From assembly GCA_003141715.1 (NCBI GenBank), contig PLNF01000086.1, forward strand, positions 28,755 through 74,466: DNA of 45,712 bases, given 5' to 3'. Shown piece by piece: positions 1 to 9,468 of this stretch (positions are counted from its first letter, which is position 1; each line of letters starts with the position of its first letter). The translations under genes were made by a program, and so were the position numbers. The notes beneath the pieces are model-generated. The model made no database searches and was not told where the DNA came from. It saw only the letters and a list, made by a program, of their open reading frames with translations. Source of the DNA: Bacteroidales bacterium. Lineage in GTDB: Bacteria; Bacteroidota; Bacteroidia; Bacteroidales; VadinHA17.

Positions 1-846
1 TGGGATAAAGCCGTTGCTGATGGTTTTGTACCCGGGAAAACATTGTTTCCTGTTGAGGAAGCTGTAAAAAAAGGTACAATAATTCAATACCTTGTATCGG
101 ATGCGGCTCAGCGTATTCTCTGGCCAAAACTAAAACCATGCCTTAAAAAAGGAGATGCACTCTATTTTTCACACGGGTTTTCAATTACATATAAGGAACA
201 TACAGGTGTCATCCCTCCTTCTTTTGTTGATGTTATCCTGGTTGCACCAAAAGGATCAGGAACGAGTGTGAGGCGTAATTTTCTGGCAGGTGCAGGCATT
301 AACTCAAGCTATTCAGTTTTTCAGGATTTTACCGGGAAAGCCGAAGAACGTACAATTGCCTTAGGAATTGCTATTGGTTCAGGTTATCTCTTCCCGACAA
401 CTTTTGAACAGGAGGTTTACAGCGATCTGACCGGGGAGCGTGGGGTTTTAATGGGTGCTCTTGCAGGAATTATGGATGCACAGTACCAGGTACTCCGGGA
501 AAATGGACATTCTCCGTCTGAAGCATTTAATGAGACTGTTGAGGAGCTGACTCAGAGCCTTATAAGATTGGTTGATGAAAAAGGGATGGACTGGATGTAT
601 GCCAACTGCAGTGCAACAGCACAACGTGGAGCACTCGACTGGCGTCCAAAATTCAAAGCAGCGACCCTACCTGTCTTCATCGACTTGTATAATAAGGTCA
701 AATCTGGAGAAGAATGTGTCAGAGTTCTTGAATCAACCGGCGCTGTCAATTATAAACAAGTACTGGACGCCGAACTACATGAACTGGGTAATTCCGAGAT
801 GTGGAGAGCAGGTGCTGCAGTAAGAAAACTGAGACCCGTGAAATAA
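1..846 (+). CDS. ilvC: Ketol-acid reductoisomerase, C-terminal part (5' end outside window)
   Basis: The frame is open from base 1, so the N-terminal NADPH-binding portion is missing; 281 residues remain, against about 350 for the Bacteroidota form. The enzyme isomerises and reduces acetolactate or acetohydroxybutyrate in valine, leucine and isoleucine synthesis. Visible family segments are YFSHGFSI, LVAPKGSG, an alpha-helical domain containing SDLTGERGVLMG (the KARI acidic metal-binding helix) and the C-terminal SATAQRGALDW stretch. It lies 26 bp upstream of leuA in the same direction, so it is probably the end of an ilv block transcribed into leu. The TTG at 43 is not a real start. The family call is firm. 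Confidence 0.93.
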   Translation, partial: WDKAVADGFVPGKTLFPVEEAVKKGTIIQYLVSDAAQRILWPKLKPCLKKGDALYFSHGFSITYKEHTGVIPPSFVDVILVAPKGSGTSVRRNFLAGAGINSSYSVFQDFTGKAEERTIALGIAIGSGYLFPTTFEQEVYSDLTGERGVLMGALAGIMDAQYQVLRENGHSPSEAFNETVEELTQSLIRLVDEKGMDWMYANCSATAQRGALDWRPKFKAATLPVFIDLYNKVKSGEECVRVLESTGAVNYKQVLDAELHELGNSEMWRAGAAVRKLRPVK

Positions 847-872
847 AAATCTTTTATAAATAACTTATAAAT

Positions 873-2366
873 ATGGACGATAAGGTCATTATTTTCGATA
901 CCACCCTCAGGGATGGAGAACAGGTGCCTGGCTGCCAGTTAAATACAATTGAAAAAATTGAAGTTGCCCAGGCTCTTGAAGCCCTCGGGGTCGATGTGAT
1001 CGAAGCTGGTTTCCCCATTTCAAGTCCGGGAGATTTCAAATCGGTAGTCGAAATTTCAAAGGCTGTCTCAAACCCGGTGATCTGCGCACTTACCCGCGCA
1101 GTTAAAAAAGATATCGAAGTCGCTGCTGATGCTCTTCAATATGCAAAAAGGAAAAGGATACACACCGGTATCGGTGTGTCTGATTTCCATATTAAATATA
1201 AGATAAAGACAACTCCTGAAGAGATCCTGAAAAGAGCGGCAGATGCAGTTAAATATGCGAGAAAATTTGTTGATGACGTTGAGTTTTATGCTGAAGATGC
1301 AGGCAGAAGTGAAAATGAATACCTGGCCAAAGTTATCGAAGCTGTAATAAAAGCAGGTGCCACCGTTGTAAATATACCCGACACAACCGGTTACTGCCTT
1401 CCTGAAGAGTACGGTCAGAAAATAAAATATCTCAGGGAAAATGTTCCTAATATTGATAAAGCCACCATCTCAACACACTGCCATAATGATCTGGGCATGG
1501 CAACTGCAAATACAATGATGGGAATTATCAATGGAGCAAGACAGGTTGAAGTGACAATTAATGGTATCGGAGAGAGAGCCGGAAACACATCTCTCGAAGA
1601 GATTGCTATGATTATTAAAAGTCACCTTGACCTTAAATTAAGAACTGATATCAATACAAAACTGATCTTTAGCACGAGCCGGCTTGTTTCAACTCTTATG
1701 AGTATGCCTGTCCAGGCAAATAAAGCAATCGTTGGAAGAAACGCATTTGCTCATTCTTCGGGCATTCATCAGGACGGCGTTCTTAAGAACAGGGAAAACT
1801 ATGAAATCATCGATCCGGTTGAAGTTGGGATCAGGGAGTCTTCAATAATCCTTACAGCACGAAGTGGCAGAGCCGCTCTAAATCACCATCTTGAATTACT
1901 GGGATTCAACTTTGGGAAAGAGGAGATTGATGATATTTACCATCGCTTCCTCGTGCTTGCCGACAAGAAAAAAGAGATCAATGATGAAGATATACGGATA
2001 CTTGCAGGCGTTGTTTTCCAGGGGGAGAAATCGCTTAAGCTCGATCTTCTTCAGGTTTCATGCGGAAAATCATTAATCCCGGTAGCAACTGTTGGTGTAA
2101 AGATTAATGGTGAAGTACACTTCTCAACAGCTTCCGGAAACGGACCTATCGATGCGGCATTCACAGCTGTCAGACAGCTGATCAGCAAAACAGTGCATCT
2201 CGAAGAATTTCTGATTCAGGCAATTACTAAAGGAAGTGATGACCTGGGTAAGGTACACATACAAGTTGAACACCAGGGAAAAATCTATTATGGTTTTTCT
2301 GCAAATACCGATATCATAACCGCTTCAGTTGAAGCCTTTATTGACGCTCTTTCAAAGATTAAATAA
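873..2366 (+). CDS. leuA: 2-isopropylmalate synthase
   Basis: Condenses 2-ketoisovalerate with acetyl-CoA, the committing step of leucine synthesis. The 497-residue protein has the HMGL-type TIM barrel: [13 protein letters not shown] near residues 8-20 (metal/acyl-CoA site), the metal-binding [13 protein letters not shown] around 200, and NGIGERAGN. It ends with a LeuA allosteric dimerisation domain (about 365-497; [12 protein letters not shown]). Length matches the full-length feedback-regulated class. The ATG at 873 is the first codon fitting the family N-terminus. A 55-bp gap rich in TCAAATTTT words separates it from leuC. Confidence 0.95.
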   Translation: MDDKVIIFDTTLRDGEQVPGCQLNTIEKIEVAQALEALGVDVIEAGFPISSPGDFKSVVEISKAVSNPVICALTRAVKKDIEVAADALQYAKRKRIHTGIGVSDFHIKYKIKTTPEEILKRAADAVKYARKFVDDVEFYAEDAGRSENEYLAKVIEAVIKAGATVVNIPDTTGYCLPEEYGQKIKYLRENVPNIDKATISTHCHNDLGMATANTMMGIINGARQVEVTINGIGERAGNTSLEEIAMIIKSHLDLKLRTDINTKLIFSTSRLVSTLMSMPVQANKAIVGRNAFAHSSGIHQDGVLKNRENYEIIDPVEVGIRESSIILTARSGRAALNHHLELLGFNFGKEEIDDIYHRFLVLADKKKEINDEDIRILAGVVFQGEKSLKLDLLQVSCGKSLIPVATVGVKINGEVHFSTASGNGPIDAAFTAVRQLISKTVHLEEFLIQAITKGSDDLGKVHIQVEHQGKIYYGFSANTDIITASVEAFIDALSKIK

Positions 2367-2385
2367 ATTTAATCCGAATTGATCA

Positions 2386-2421
2386 AATTTTCAAATTTTT
2401 AAAATTTTCAAATTAAACAAA
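2386..2421. repeat. Degenerate TCAAATTTT word repeat between leuA and leuC
   Basis: The spacer repeats the word TCAAATTTT or close variants about every 9-10 nt (TCAAATTTT, TCAAATTTTT, AAAATTTTCAAATT). It codes for nothing, and the leuC TTG start follows directly. Other gaps in this window carry different words with the same architecture. Function unknown. Confidence 0.5.
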
Positions 2422-3846
2422 TTGGAAGCCAAAACACTTTTCGACAAAATCTGGGACAGCCATGTAGTGCGATCCATTGAAGCTGGACCTGATGTTCTCT
2501 ACATCGACAGGCATTACATACACGAGGTTACCAGTCCCCAGGCTTTTAATGGTCTGAAAGAACGTGGCATCCCGGTATTCAGACCCGGTAAAACAATTGC
2601 CACTGCTGACCATAACATACCCACGAAAGACCAGCATCTTCCAATCAGTGATCAATTATCGCGAAACCAGGTTGAAAGACTAACCGAAAATTGCCAAAAG
2701 TATGGTATCGAGTTGTTTGGTCTTAACCATCCGAAAAACGGTATTGTCCATGTTATTGGTCCGGAACTGGGATACACCCTGCCCGGAATGACAATAGTCT
2801 GCGGTGACAGCCATACATCGACCCATGGTGCATTTGGTACAATTGCATTCGGTATCGGAACCAGCGAGGTTGAGATGGTACTTGCAACTCAGTGTATTCT
2901 TCAGCCAAAACCAAAGAAGATGAGGATTACACTTTATGGTGACCTTCAGAAAGGAGTGACTTCCAAAGATATAGTAATGTATATCATCTCAGAGATATCA
3001 GCCAGTGGTGCGACAGGTTATTTTGTTGAGTATTGCGGTCCAGCAATAAAAAGCCTTAGCATGGAAGCAAGGATGACAATTTGCAATATGAGCATTGAGA
3101 TGGGTGCACGTGGCGGACTAATTGCCCCTGATGAGACTACATTTGATTATCTGCGCAACCTTTCTTCAATTCCAGGAATACAGAACCTTGAACTGGCCAT
3201 AAATGATTGGCAAAAACTTCAGAGCGATCCTGATGCAACTTTTGACCGCGAACTGACTTTTGATGCCGCCTTAATTAGTCCGATGATCACATATGGTACA
3301 AATCCTGGTATGGGAATGGCGATCAGTGCTTCAATTCCGATATCAGAAGTAAAAAACAGCCAGCCATCAGCTTCTTTTATTAAATCGCTCGATTATATGG
3401 GTTTTAAACCCGGTATGAAACTGTTGGGGCATCCGATAGATTATGTTTTTATCGGGAGTTGCACAAATGGCAGGATCGAGGATTTCAGGGCATTTGCACA
3501 GATCATCAGGGGAAGGAAAAAAGCAACAAATGTCACAGCGCTGATTGTTCCGGGCTCAAAAAGGGTCGAGGAACAGATGACTGCTGAAGGACTCCTGGAA
3601 ATATATAAAAATGCAGGCTTCGAAGTAAGGCAACCGGGATGTTCCTCATGTTTAGCAATGAACGAAGATAAAATCCCTCAGGGGAAATATGCTGTTTCAA
3701 CCTCAAACAGGAACTTTGAAGGGAGACAGGGTCCTGGTTCAAGGACTTTGCTCGCGAGTCCGCTTACGGCAGCTGCAGCAGCAATAACCGGGAGAATAAC
3801 AGATCCAAGGGAATTTATAACCGAAGAAAATAAAGTTAAAAAATAA
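2422..3846 (+). CDS. leuC: 3-isopropylmalate dehydratase, large subunit
   Basis: Works with LeuD to isomerise 2- to 3-isopropylmalate. The 474-residue protein belongs to the aconitase family: [12 protein letters not shown] for the active site, [13 protein letters not shown] giving the first [4Fe-4S] cysteine and [10 protein letters not shown] giving the other two. The most plausible start is the TTG at 2422 ([16 protein letters not shown] matches the usual LeuC N-terminus); no upstream in-frame ATG exists. leuD starts 6 bp downstream, so the two subunits are probably translated together. Confidence 0.94.
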   Translation: MEAKTLFDKIWDSHVVRSIEAGPDVLYIDRHYIHEVTSPQAFNGLKERGIPVFRPGKTIATADHNIPTKDQHLPISDQLSRNQVERLTENCQKYGIELFGLNHPKNGIVHVIGPELGYTLPGMTIVCGDSHTSTHGAFGTIAFGIGTSEVEMVLATQCILQPKPKKMRITLYGDLQKGVTSKDIVMYIISEISASGATGYFVEYCGPAIKSLSMEARMTICNMSIEMGARGGLIAPDETTFDYLRNLSSIPGIQNLELAINDWQKLQSDPDATFDRELTFDAALISPMITYGTNPGMGMAISASIPISEVKNSQPSASFIKSLDYMGFKPGMKLLGHPIDYVFIGSCTNGRIEDFRAFAQIIRGRKKATNVTALIVPGSKRVEEQMTAEGLLEIYKNAGFEVRQPGCSSCLAMNEDKIPQGKYAVSTSNRNFEGRQGPGSRTLLASPLTAAAAAITGRITDPREFITEENKVKK

Positions 3847-3852
3847 TCAGAT

Positions 3853-4455
3853 ATGCCAAAAGTTAAGTTTGATATTCTTGAGTCAACCTGTGTCCCTCTA
3901 CCTTTCGAAAATGTTGATACCGATCAGATTATCCCGGCAAGGTTTCTAATTGCCACTTCAAGACAAGGATTTGGAGACAACCTTTTCCGCGACTGGAGAT
4001 ATACAAAAACCGGAGAGAAAAACAGTGAGTTTGTGCTAAATAATCCAAAATACAGCGGAAAGGTCCTTGTTGCAGGTAAGAATTTTGGAAGCGGATCAAG
4101 TCGTGAACATGCCGTCTGGGCTATCTTTGACTATGGTTTCAAGGCTGTGGTTTCGAGCTTTTTTGCCGATATTTTCATGGGTAATGCCCTGAATAACGGA
4201 CTCCTTCCAATTGTTATTTCTGAAGAACTATTGAAAAAGCTTCATGATCTGATCCTGAAGGACCCTTCAACAAAAGTTAAAATTGATCTTGAAAAACAGA
4301 CTTTTACGATATTATCAACAAGAGATACGGTTAAATTCGGGATCAATCCTTATAAGAAAGAATGTCTGCTTAAAGGGCTGGACGACATTGATTTTCTATT
4401 GAGCATGAAGAGTCTGATAACCAGTTATGAAAACAATAAAATCATTCCAAAATGA
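3853..4455 (+). CDS. leuD: 3-isopropylmalate dehydratase, small subunit
   Basis: Small subunit (200 residues) of the isopropylmalate isomerase, carrying the swivelling aconitase domain. NVDTDQIIPARFL near residues 20-32 and NFGSGSSREHAVWA around 76-90 are the substrate-binding signatures of LeuD. It sits directly behind leuC and overlaps the next gene by four bases (ATGA), typical of translational coupling. Full length for the family. Confidence 0.95.
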   Translation: MPKVKFDILESTCVPLPFENVDTDQIIPARFLIATSRQGFGDNLFRDWRYTKTGEKNSEFVLNNPKYSGKVLVAGKNFGSGSSREHAVWAIFDYGFKAVVSSFFADIFMGNALNNGLLPIVISEELLKKLHDLILKDPSTKVKIDLEKQTFTILSTRDTVKFGINPYKKECLLKGLDDIDFLLSMKSLITSYENNKIIPK

Positions 4456-6005
4456 GAATTGAAATAATGGATACTACCCTAAGGGACGGGGAACAAACGC
4501 AGGGAGTGTCATACTCACCGCTTGAAAAACTTCACGTTGCCAAGCTTCTCCTTAAGGATCTCAAAGTCGACCGGATTGAAGTGGCTTCAGCACGTGTTTC
4601 CTCCGGGGAATTTGAAGCTATCAGACAAATAACTGACTGGGCTCGTCATAACAATCTCCAAAGAAAAGTCGAAGTCCTGGGTTTTGTCGACGGTGATATT
4701 TCCTTAAACTGGATAGATGATGCAGGAGGAAAAGTTATCAATCTTCTTTGCAAAGGGTCGCTCCGTCATCTTGAAAAACAATTGAAAAAAACGCCCGAAA
4801 AGCATATACATGATATTAAAGACATTATAAGGAAGGCTGAAATACGTGACATGGAGGTAAATATTTATCTCGAAGACTGGTCGAACGGAATGATACATTC
4901 TGAAGAATATGTTTATTATATGCTGGATTCTCTGAAGGATGAAAACATCCAAAGATTCATGCTTCCGGATACACTTGGAATCCTTAACCCGGAACAGACC
5001 TTCAATTTCTGTAAAAAAATTATTGACAGGTATCCTTCACTTCATTTTGATTTTCATGCACATAATGATTATGACCTGGCAGTTGCCAATGTCTTTTCAG
5101 CAGTGAAAGCAGGAATAAAAGGAATTCATACTACTATTAACGGGCTGGGAGAAAGAGCCGGAAATGCGCCTCTTTCAAGCGTAATTGGTGTTCTTCGTGA
5201 TCTTACTAAAACAGAGACCGGGATAAATGAGTTCGAGATAACCAAAGCAAGTAAAATAGTAGAGACATTCAGCGGAATACGGATACCTGTAAATAAACCG
5301 GTGATCGGGGAGAATGTTTTCACTCAAACATCAGGAGTTCATGCTGACGGAGATAGTAAAGACAACCTCTATTATAATAGCTTGCTACCTGAAAGATTCG
5401 GAAGAAAAAGAAAATATGCCCTTGGGAAACAATCGGGAAAAGCAACGATCAGGAAAAACCTTGAAGAGTTCGGGCTGTTCCTTAATCCTGAATCACTCAC
5501 TAAAGTGACTCAGAGAGTCATTGAACTTGGGGATAAAAAAGAAAATGTAACCACTGAAGACCTGCCCTTTATCATAGCTGATGTGCTCGGCAGCGAACAG
5601 ATAAATTACAAGATCTTTATCAAAAACTATTCCCTCTCCCTCTCCTATGGTTTAAAACCGTTTGCAAGTGTTCTGATTGAGATTGACGGTAATTTGTACC
5701 AGGAAACATCATCAGGCGACGGACAATATGATGCATTTATGAAAGCATTACGGATAATCTATGACAAACTTGGGAAACAGTATCCGGTGTTAACAGATTA
5801 CCAGGTATCTATTCCTCCGGGAGGTAAGACTGATGCCTTTGTGGAGACTGTCATTACGTGGGACTACAATGGAAAAGAATTTAAAACCAGAGGATTTGAT
5901 GCCGACCAGACAGAATCGGCTATTAAGGCGACCGAAAGAATGCTGAATATTATTGAGAATATTGAAATAAGAGCCATAGCTGATAAAAGATTGACAGAAG
6001 TATAG
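4452..6005 (+). CDS. Second isopropylmalate/citramalate-synthase-like enzyme
   Basis: A 517-residue HMGL-family acyltransferase paralogous to Leu[15 protein letters not shown] at the N-terminus, metal-binding HAHNDYDLAVAN around 200, NGLGERAGNAPLSS, and a C-terminal LeuA-type regulatory domain (about 375-515; SSGDGQYDAFMKAL). It overlaps leuD by 4 bp and lies 61 bp before leuB. The family makes isopropylmalate, citramalate or homocitrate. With a dedicated leuA in the same operon, an (R)-citramalate synthase role (pyruvate plus acetyl-CoA, towards isoleucine via LeuCD and LeuB) is the best inference. Substrate specificity cannot be read from sequence here. Confidence 0.8.
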   Translation: MRIEIMDTTLRDGEQTQGVSYSPLEKLHVAKLLLKDLKVDRIEVASARVSSGEFEAIRQITDWARHNNLQRKVEVLGFVDGDISLNWIDDAGGKVINLLCKGSLRHLEKQLKKTPEKHIHDIKDIIRKAEIRDMEVNIYLEDWSNGMIHSEEYVYYMLDSLKDENIQRFMLPDTLGILNPEQTFNFCKKIIDRYPSLHFDFHAHNDYDLAVANVFSAVKAGIKGIHTTINGLGERAGNAPLSSVIGVLRDLTKTETGINEFEITKASKIVETFSGIRIPVNKPVIGENVFTQTSGVHADGDSKDNLYYNSLLPERFGRKRKYALGKQSGKATIRKNLEEFGLFLNPESLTKVTQRVIELGDKKENVTTEDLPFIIADVLGSEQINYKIFIKNYSLSLSYGLKPFASVLIEIDGNLYQETSSGDGQYDAFMKALRIIYDKLGKQYPVLTDYQVSIPPGGKTDAFVETVITWDYNGKEFKTRGFDADQTESAIKATERMLNIIENIEIRAIADKRLTEV

Positions 6006-6066
6006 ATATACATCAAATATCCTGACATTTATCCTAAAATAAAAAATAATTAATACAAAAAAACTT

Positions 6067-7128
6067 ATGAGCAAATCATACAATATTGCTGTGATACCTG
6101 GCGATGGTACCGGCCCGGAAGTTGTCAGGGAAGGTAAAAAAGTGCTGAGTGCAACGGCTTCAAAATTTGGATTTAAGCTGAATTTCGAAGAATTTGATTT
6201 TGGAGGAGATCGTTATCTGAGAACAGGTGAAATACTACCGGATTCTGCAACTGATCAATTAAAAAAGTTTGATTCAATTTTTTTGGGTGCTATCGGACAT
6301 CCGGATGTAAAACCAGGTATTCTGGAAAAAGGAATTCTGCTTAAAATACGTTTTGAATTGGATCAGTATATTAATCTTCGTCCGATTAAACTGTACCCCG
6401 GAGTGGCAACACCGCTTAAAGATAAAGGTCCTGAGCATATAGATTATGTTGTGGTAAGAGAAAATACAGGCGATGTATATACAGGTATTGGAGGTGTTAC
6501 CATGAAAGGCACTCCACATGAAGTTGCAATTCAGAATATGGTTTATAACCGCATGCAGGTTGAACGTTGTCTGCGGTATGCTTTTGAATATACCAGAAAA
6601 AGAAACAAGAAAAATACTCTGGCTCTTTGCGGAAAAACCAATGTATTAACTTATGTATTTGATCTTTGGGAAAGGGCGTTCCATGAGATTGGCAAAGCTG
6701 ATTATCCCGATATTAACCGCGAATATTATCACGTGGATGCTACTTGTATGTGGATGATTAAAAATCCCGAATGTTTTGATGTAATTGTTACAACAAATAT
6801 GTTTGGGGATATTATAACCGACCTTGGAGCCATTACTCAGGGAGGAATGGGAATCGCTGCCGGAGGAAATATTAATCCTGAAGGTGTCTCTATGTTTGAA
6901 CCTATTGGTGGTTCTGCTCCGAAATATACGGGTAAGAATGTCATTAACCCACTGGCTTCTATTGCATGCGGAGGTATGATGCTTGAAAACCTTGGTGAAG
7001 AAAAAGCCGCTCATGCAATCGAAAATGCTATTATGGATGTAACAGCTAACAAATTAAAAGATATGGGAGCCGGCAGGATGGGATTTTCTACTACTGAAGT
7101 CGGAGACCTTGTTGCTGAAAGGATTTAA
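6067..7128 (+). CDS. leuB: 3-isopropylmalate dehydrogenase, actinobacterial-type
   Basis: NAD-dependent beta-decarboxylating dehydrogenase, the last leucine-specific oxidation before transamination; 353 residues. Family motifs: [12 protein letters not shown] (6-20), [28 protein letters not shown], the metal-binding segment [14 protein letters not shown] and [13 protein letters not shown]. The substrate-loop motif resembles the actinobacterial form (REGTEGPYTGNGG) rather than the RELTGGMYFG form I recall from Bacteroides, so this is probably a second LeuB lineage. Together with the LeuA paralogue it might also process methylmalate. It is the last gene before the histidine leader. Confidence 0.87.
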   Translation: MSKSYNIAVIPGDGTGPEVVREGKKVLSATASKFGFKLNFEEFDFGGDRYLRTGEILPDSATDQLKKFDSIFLGAIGHPDVKPGILEKGILLKIRFELDQYINLRPIKLYPGVATPLKDKGPEHIDYVVVRENTGDVYTGIGGVTMKGTPHEVAIQNMVYNRMQVERCLRYAFEYTRKRNKKNTLALCGKTNVLTYVFDLWERAFHEIGKADYPDINREYYHVDATCMWMIKNPECFDVIVTTNMFGDIITDLGAITQGGMGIAAGGNINPEGVSMFEPIGGSAPKYTGKNVINPLASIACGGMMLENLGEEKAAHAIENAIMDVTANKLKDMGAGRMGFSTTEVGDLVAERI

Positions 7129-7159
7129 GCATAATTTATGATATTTATTAATTTCTTAC

Positions 7160-7167
7160 TATCTTTG
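7160..7167 (+). promoter_or_regulatory. -7 box of the his operon promoter
   Basis: TATCTTTG matches the Bacteroidota -7 consensus TAnnTTTG and lies 19 nt before the histidine leader ATG. The expected -33 position has ATG instead of TTG, so the upstream half is weak. Confidence 0.6.
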
Positions 7168-7185
7168 CATTTATAATCTTAAGAA

Positions 7186-7242
7186 ATGTACTACAAATCA
7201 ACATCACATCATCATTTTTTTCTTTGCTTTCAGGCGAGGTGA
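7186..7242 (+). CDS. Histidine operon leader peptide
   Basis: An 18-codon frame, MYYKSTSHHHFFLCFQAR then TGA, between leuB and hisG. Three consecutive CAT codons (7207-7215) form a histidine sensor. The frame starts 19 nt after a -7 box and ends 31 nt before an intrinsic terminator. Its last codons carry TCAGGCGAGG, which can pair with the terminator's 5' arm. The expected job is ribosome-mediated attenuation: stalling at His codons lets the antiterminator form, and a ribosome at the stop codon masks it. The peptide itself needs no function. Confidence 0.85.
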   Translation: MYYKSTSHHHFFLCFQAR

Positions 7243-7284
7243 TATTGATATGTGTGTAAATTAAAATATCATAAACCCGTCTGA
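7230..7284 (+). promoter_or_regulatory. Candidate antiterminator of the his attenuator
   Basis: TCAGGCGAGG (7230-7239) can pair with CCCGTCTGA (7276-7284), the 5' arm of the terminator, in nine pairs with one bulged A and one G-U. The upstream strand is nearly a copy of the terminator's own 3' arm (TCAGGCGGG), as expected for mutually exclusive folds. TGATATT and AATATCA in between could zip up the loop. Confidence 0.7.
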
Positions 7285-7305
7285 GTAGATCAGGCGGGTT
7301 TTTTT
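7273..7305 (+). terminator. Intrinsic terminator of the his attenuator
   Basis: Stem AAACCCGTCTGA / TCAGGCGGGTTT (12 pairs, one G-U), loop GTAGA, then seven T residues. It lies 17 nt before the hisG start, where a constitutive terminator would silence the operon, so it must be conditional. Confidence 0.9.
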
Positions 7306-7321
7306 ATTTAAAAAAAGAAAT

Positions 7322-8179
7322 ATGAGTGAACTTAAAATTGCAATTCAAAAGAGCGGACGACTTAGTGAAAATTCAAAAAAGCTACTGGAAGAATGCGGTA
7401 TCAAATTCTCCAATGGCATCAGCGTCCTTAAGACAACTGCCAGAAATTTTCCCGTTGAGCTCCTGTTCCTTCGGGATGATGATATACCTCAATATGTTGA
7501 GCAACAAGTTGCCGACATAGGTATTCTTGGCGAAAACATGGTATTTGAGAAGCATAAGGATGTAACTATAATAGAACAGCTTGGCTTTGCGCAATGCAGA
7601 CTAAGCCTTGCCATTCCAAAAGAAGAAAAATATGAGGGTTTAGGGTATTTCATGAATAAGAAAATAGCTACAAGCTACCCGCATATCCTTAACAGTTTTC
7701 TTAAGAAAAATAAAATAACTGCTGAAATAGAAGAGATAAGTGGCAGCGTGGAAATAGCTCCCGGTATAGGTCTGGCCAGTGCAGTTTGTGATATTGTAAG
7801 CTCTGGCAGCACTCTGCTTACCAATGGTTTACATGAAGTTGAAACCATTCTTAAGAGCCAGGCAGTCATCATCGGGAACAAGAACCTGAGTCCAGAAAAG
7901 CAAGCGATTCTAAACAGCTTGCTTTTCAGGATAAGGGCTGTCAAAAATGCGAAAGAGAATAAATATATATTACTCAATACTCCCGAGTCGGCTATTGCAA
8001 AAATATGCAATATACTGCCGGGTATGAAAAGTCCTACCATCGTGCCATTAGTTGAAAAAGGATGGTACAGTCTGCATTCGGTTGTGAAAGAGGACGAATT
8101 CTGGGAAAGGATTGATCAGCTGAAGGCAGCAGGTGCAGAAGGTATTCTGGTTATTCCTATCGAGAAAATGATACTGTAA
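7322..8179 (+). CDS. hisG: ATP phosphoribosyltransferase, long form
   Basis: Condenses ATP with PRPP, the first and feedback-controlled step of histidine synthesis. At 285 residues it is the long (hexameric) form: catalytic domain from LKIAIQKSGRLSENS, PRPP-binding segment VCDIVSSGSTLLTNGL around 156-171, and a C-terminal HisG_C regulatory domain (about 210-285) ending AEGILVIPIEKMIL. No HisZ partner is needed for this form. The stop codon overlaps the hisD ATG (TAATG). It is the first structural gene after the leader. Confidence 0.95.
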   Translation: MSELKIAIQKSGRLSENSKKLLEECGIKFSNGISVLKTTARNFPVELLFLRDDDIPQYVEQQVADIGILGENMVFEKHKDVTIIEQLGFAQCRLSLAIPKEEKYEGLGYFMNKKIATSYPHILNSFLKKNKITAEIEEISGSVEIAPGIGLASAVCDIVSSGSTLLTNGLHEVETILKSQAVIIGNKNLSPEKQAILNSLLFRIRAVKNAKENKYILLNTPESAIAKICNILPGMKSPTIVPLVEKGWYSLHSVVKEDEFWERIDQLKAAGAEGILVIPIEKMIL

Positions 8180-9468
8180 TGAAGACAATAATTCTTCCCG
8201 AAAAAGAGAGTTGGAATGAGCTCTGCAGGCGTCCGGAAATAGCAAGGAAAGATCTTGAAAATGTCGTCAGAGGTATTATAAACAGTGTAAAATCAGAGCA
8301 TGACAAAGCTGTTCATTATTTCTCCGAAAAATTCGATGGTGTGCCTCCCGGAAACTTAAAGGTATCGTCAGATGAGATTCGGGAATCAGCAGTACAGATC
8401 CATCAGTATTTAATGAATGCAATAAACATTGCAAAAAAGAATATTGAGAGTTTCCATTCTGCCCAGCTTCTCACTGAACCGGTAATAGAAACTTTCAAAG
8501 GGGTCAGATGCTGGAGAAAAGGTGTTGCAATTGAAAAAGTCGGACTATATATACCCGGCGGAAGTGCTCCTCTCTTTTCAACCCTGCTTATGCTCGGTAT
8601 TCCGGCAAAACTGGCAGGTTGCAAAGAAATAATTGTCTGTTCTCCTCCCGGGAAGGATGGAAATGTCAGCCCTCTGATTCTTTATACCGCACAACTTATC
8701 GGCATATCTGAAATTTTCAAAGCAGGGGGAGCGCAGGCTATTGCTGCAATGGCTTATGGAACTGAGAGTATTCCGAAAGTATACAAAATATTCGGACCAG
8801 GTAATCAATATGTTACAAAAGCCAAGGAATTGGTTCAGCAGGATGGTGTTGCAATAGATATGCCTGCAGGTCCCAGTGAAGTATTAGTGATTGCAGACAA
8901 CAGAGCCAATCCTGAATTTATTGCAGCAGATCTGCTTTCGCAGGCAGAGCACGGACCTGACAGTCAGGTTATTATGCTGACTGATGATCTGAAGCTTATA
9001 GAAAGAGTTAAATCTGAAATTGATAGACAGGTTGAGTTGTTACCAAGAAAAGATATCGCCTTAAAAGCTCTCGAAAACAGTAAACTGATCCAAATGCCAA
9101 CACTGATCAACTGCATAGATTTCAGCAATCTGTATGCACCGGAACACCTTATTATTAACACTGTCGATGCAAATTCAGTTGCAAACAAAGTAAGAAATGC
9201 AGGCTCTGTTTTCATTGGAAATTTCAGTTGTGAAAGTGCCGGTGATTATGCATCCGGAACAAACCACACACTTCCGACAAATGGATTTGCTAAGAATTAT
9301 AGCGGGGTCTCAACCGAAAGTTTCCTTAAAAAAATATCGTTTCAGGAGATAAGTGCTGAAGGCATCAAAAACCTGGGACCTACCATAGAAGTAATGGCCG
9401 AAGCCGAGTCATTAATCGGTCATAAAAATGCAGTTAGTATCAGACTTAAAAGCTTGGAGAATGGTTGA
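8179..9468 (+). CDS. hisD: Histidinol dehydrogenase
   Basis: Zinc and NAD-dependent enzyme oxidising histidinol to histidine in two steps; 429 residues, the normal length. Visible signatures are GLYIPGGSAPLFST, AGGAQAIAAMAYGT, FGPGNQYVTKAK, the conserved MPAGPSEVLVIAD, QAEHGPDSQ (metal ligand region), YAPEHL and GTNHTLPT. It overlaps hisG by one base and hisC by eight bases, so translation is coupled across hisG-D-C. Confidence 0.96.
   Translation: MKTIILPEKESWNELCRRPEIARKDLENVVRGIINSVKSEHDKAVHYFSEKFDGVPPGNLKVSSDEIRESAVQIHQYLMNAINIAKKNIESFHSAQLLTEPVIETFKGVRCWRKGVAIEKVGLYIPGGSAPLFSTLLMLGIPAKLAGCKEIIVCSPPGKDGNVSPLILYTAQLIGISEIFKAGGAQAIAAMAYGTESIPKVYKIFGPGNQYVTKAKELVQQDGVAIDMPAGPSEVLVIADNRANPEFIAADLLSQAEHGPDSQVIMLTDDLKLIERVKSEIDRQVELLPRKDIALKALENSKLIQMPTLINCIDFSNLYAPEHLIINTVDANSVANKVRNAGSVFIGNFSCESAGDYASGTNHTLPTNGFAKNYSGVSTESFLKKISFQEISAEGIKNLGPTIEVMAEAESLIGHKNAVSIRLKSLENG

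Noticed and set aside
552-749. A minus-strand frame over ilvC, and many similar frames opposite the biosynthetic genes
   Set aside because: Antisense shadows of strongly conserved genes, with no domain or signal of their own.
846-872. Possible leucine leader before leuA
   Set aside because: Only 26 bp separate ilvC and leuA, with no hairpin; any Ilv/Leu leader would have to be upstream of the window.
6006-6066. Possible attenuator or terminator between the LeuA paralogue and leuB
   Set aside because: The gap is AT-rich with no hairpin followed by a T-run and no amino-acid-rich leader frame.
9428-9460. An 11-residue N-terminal extension of hisC
   Set aside because: It lies wholly within hisD, and homologues begin at the MVDLNKL position; the ATG at 9461 is better.
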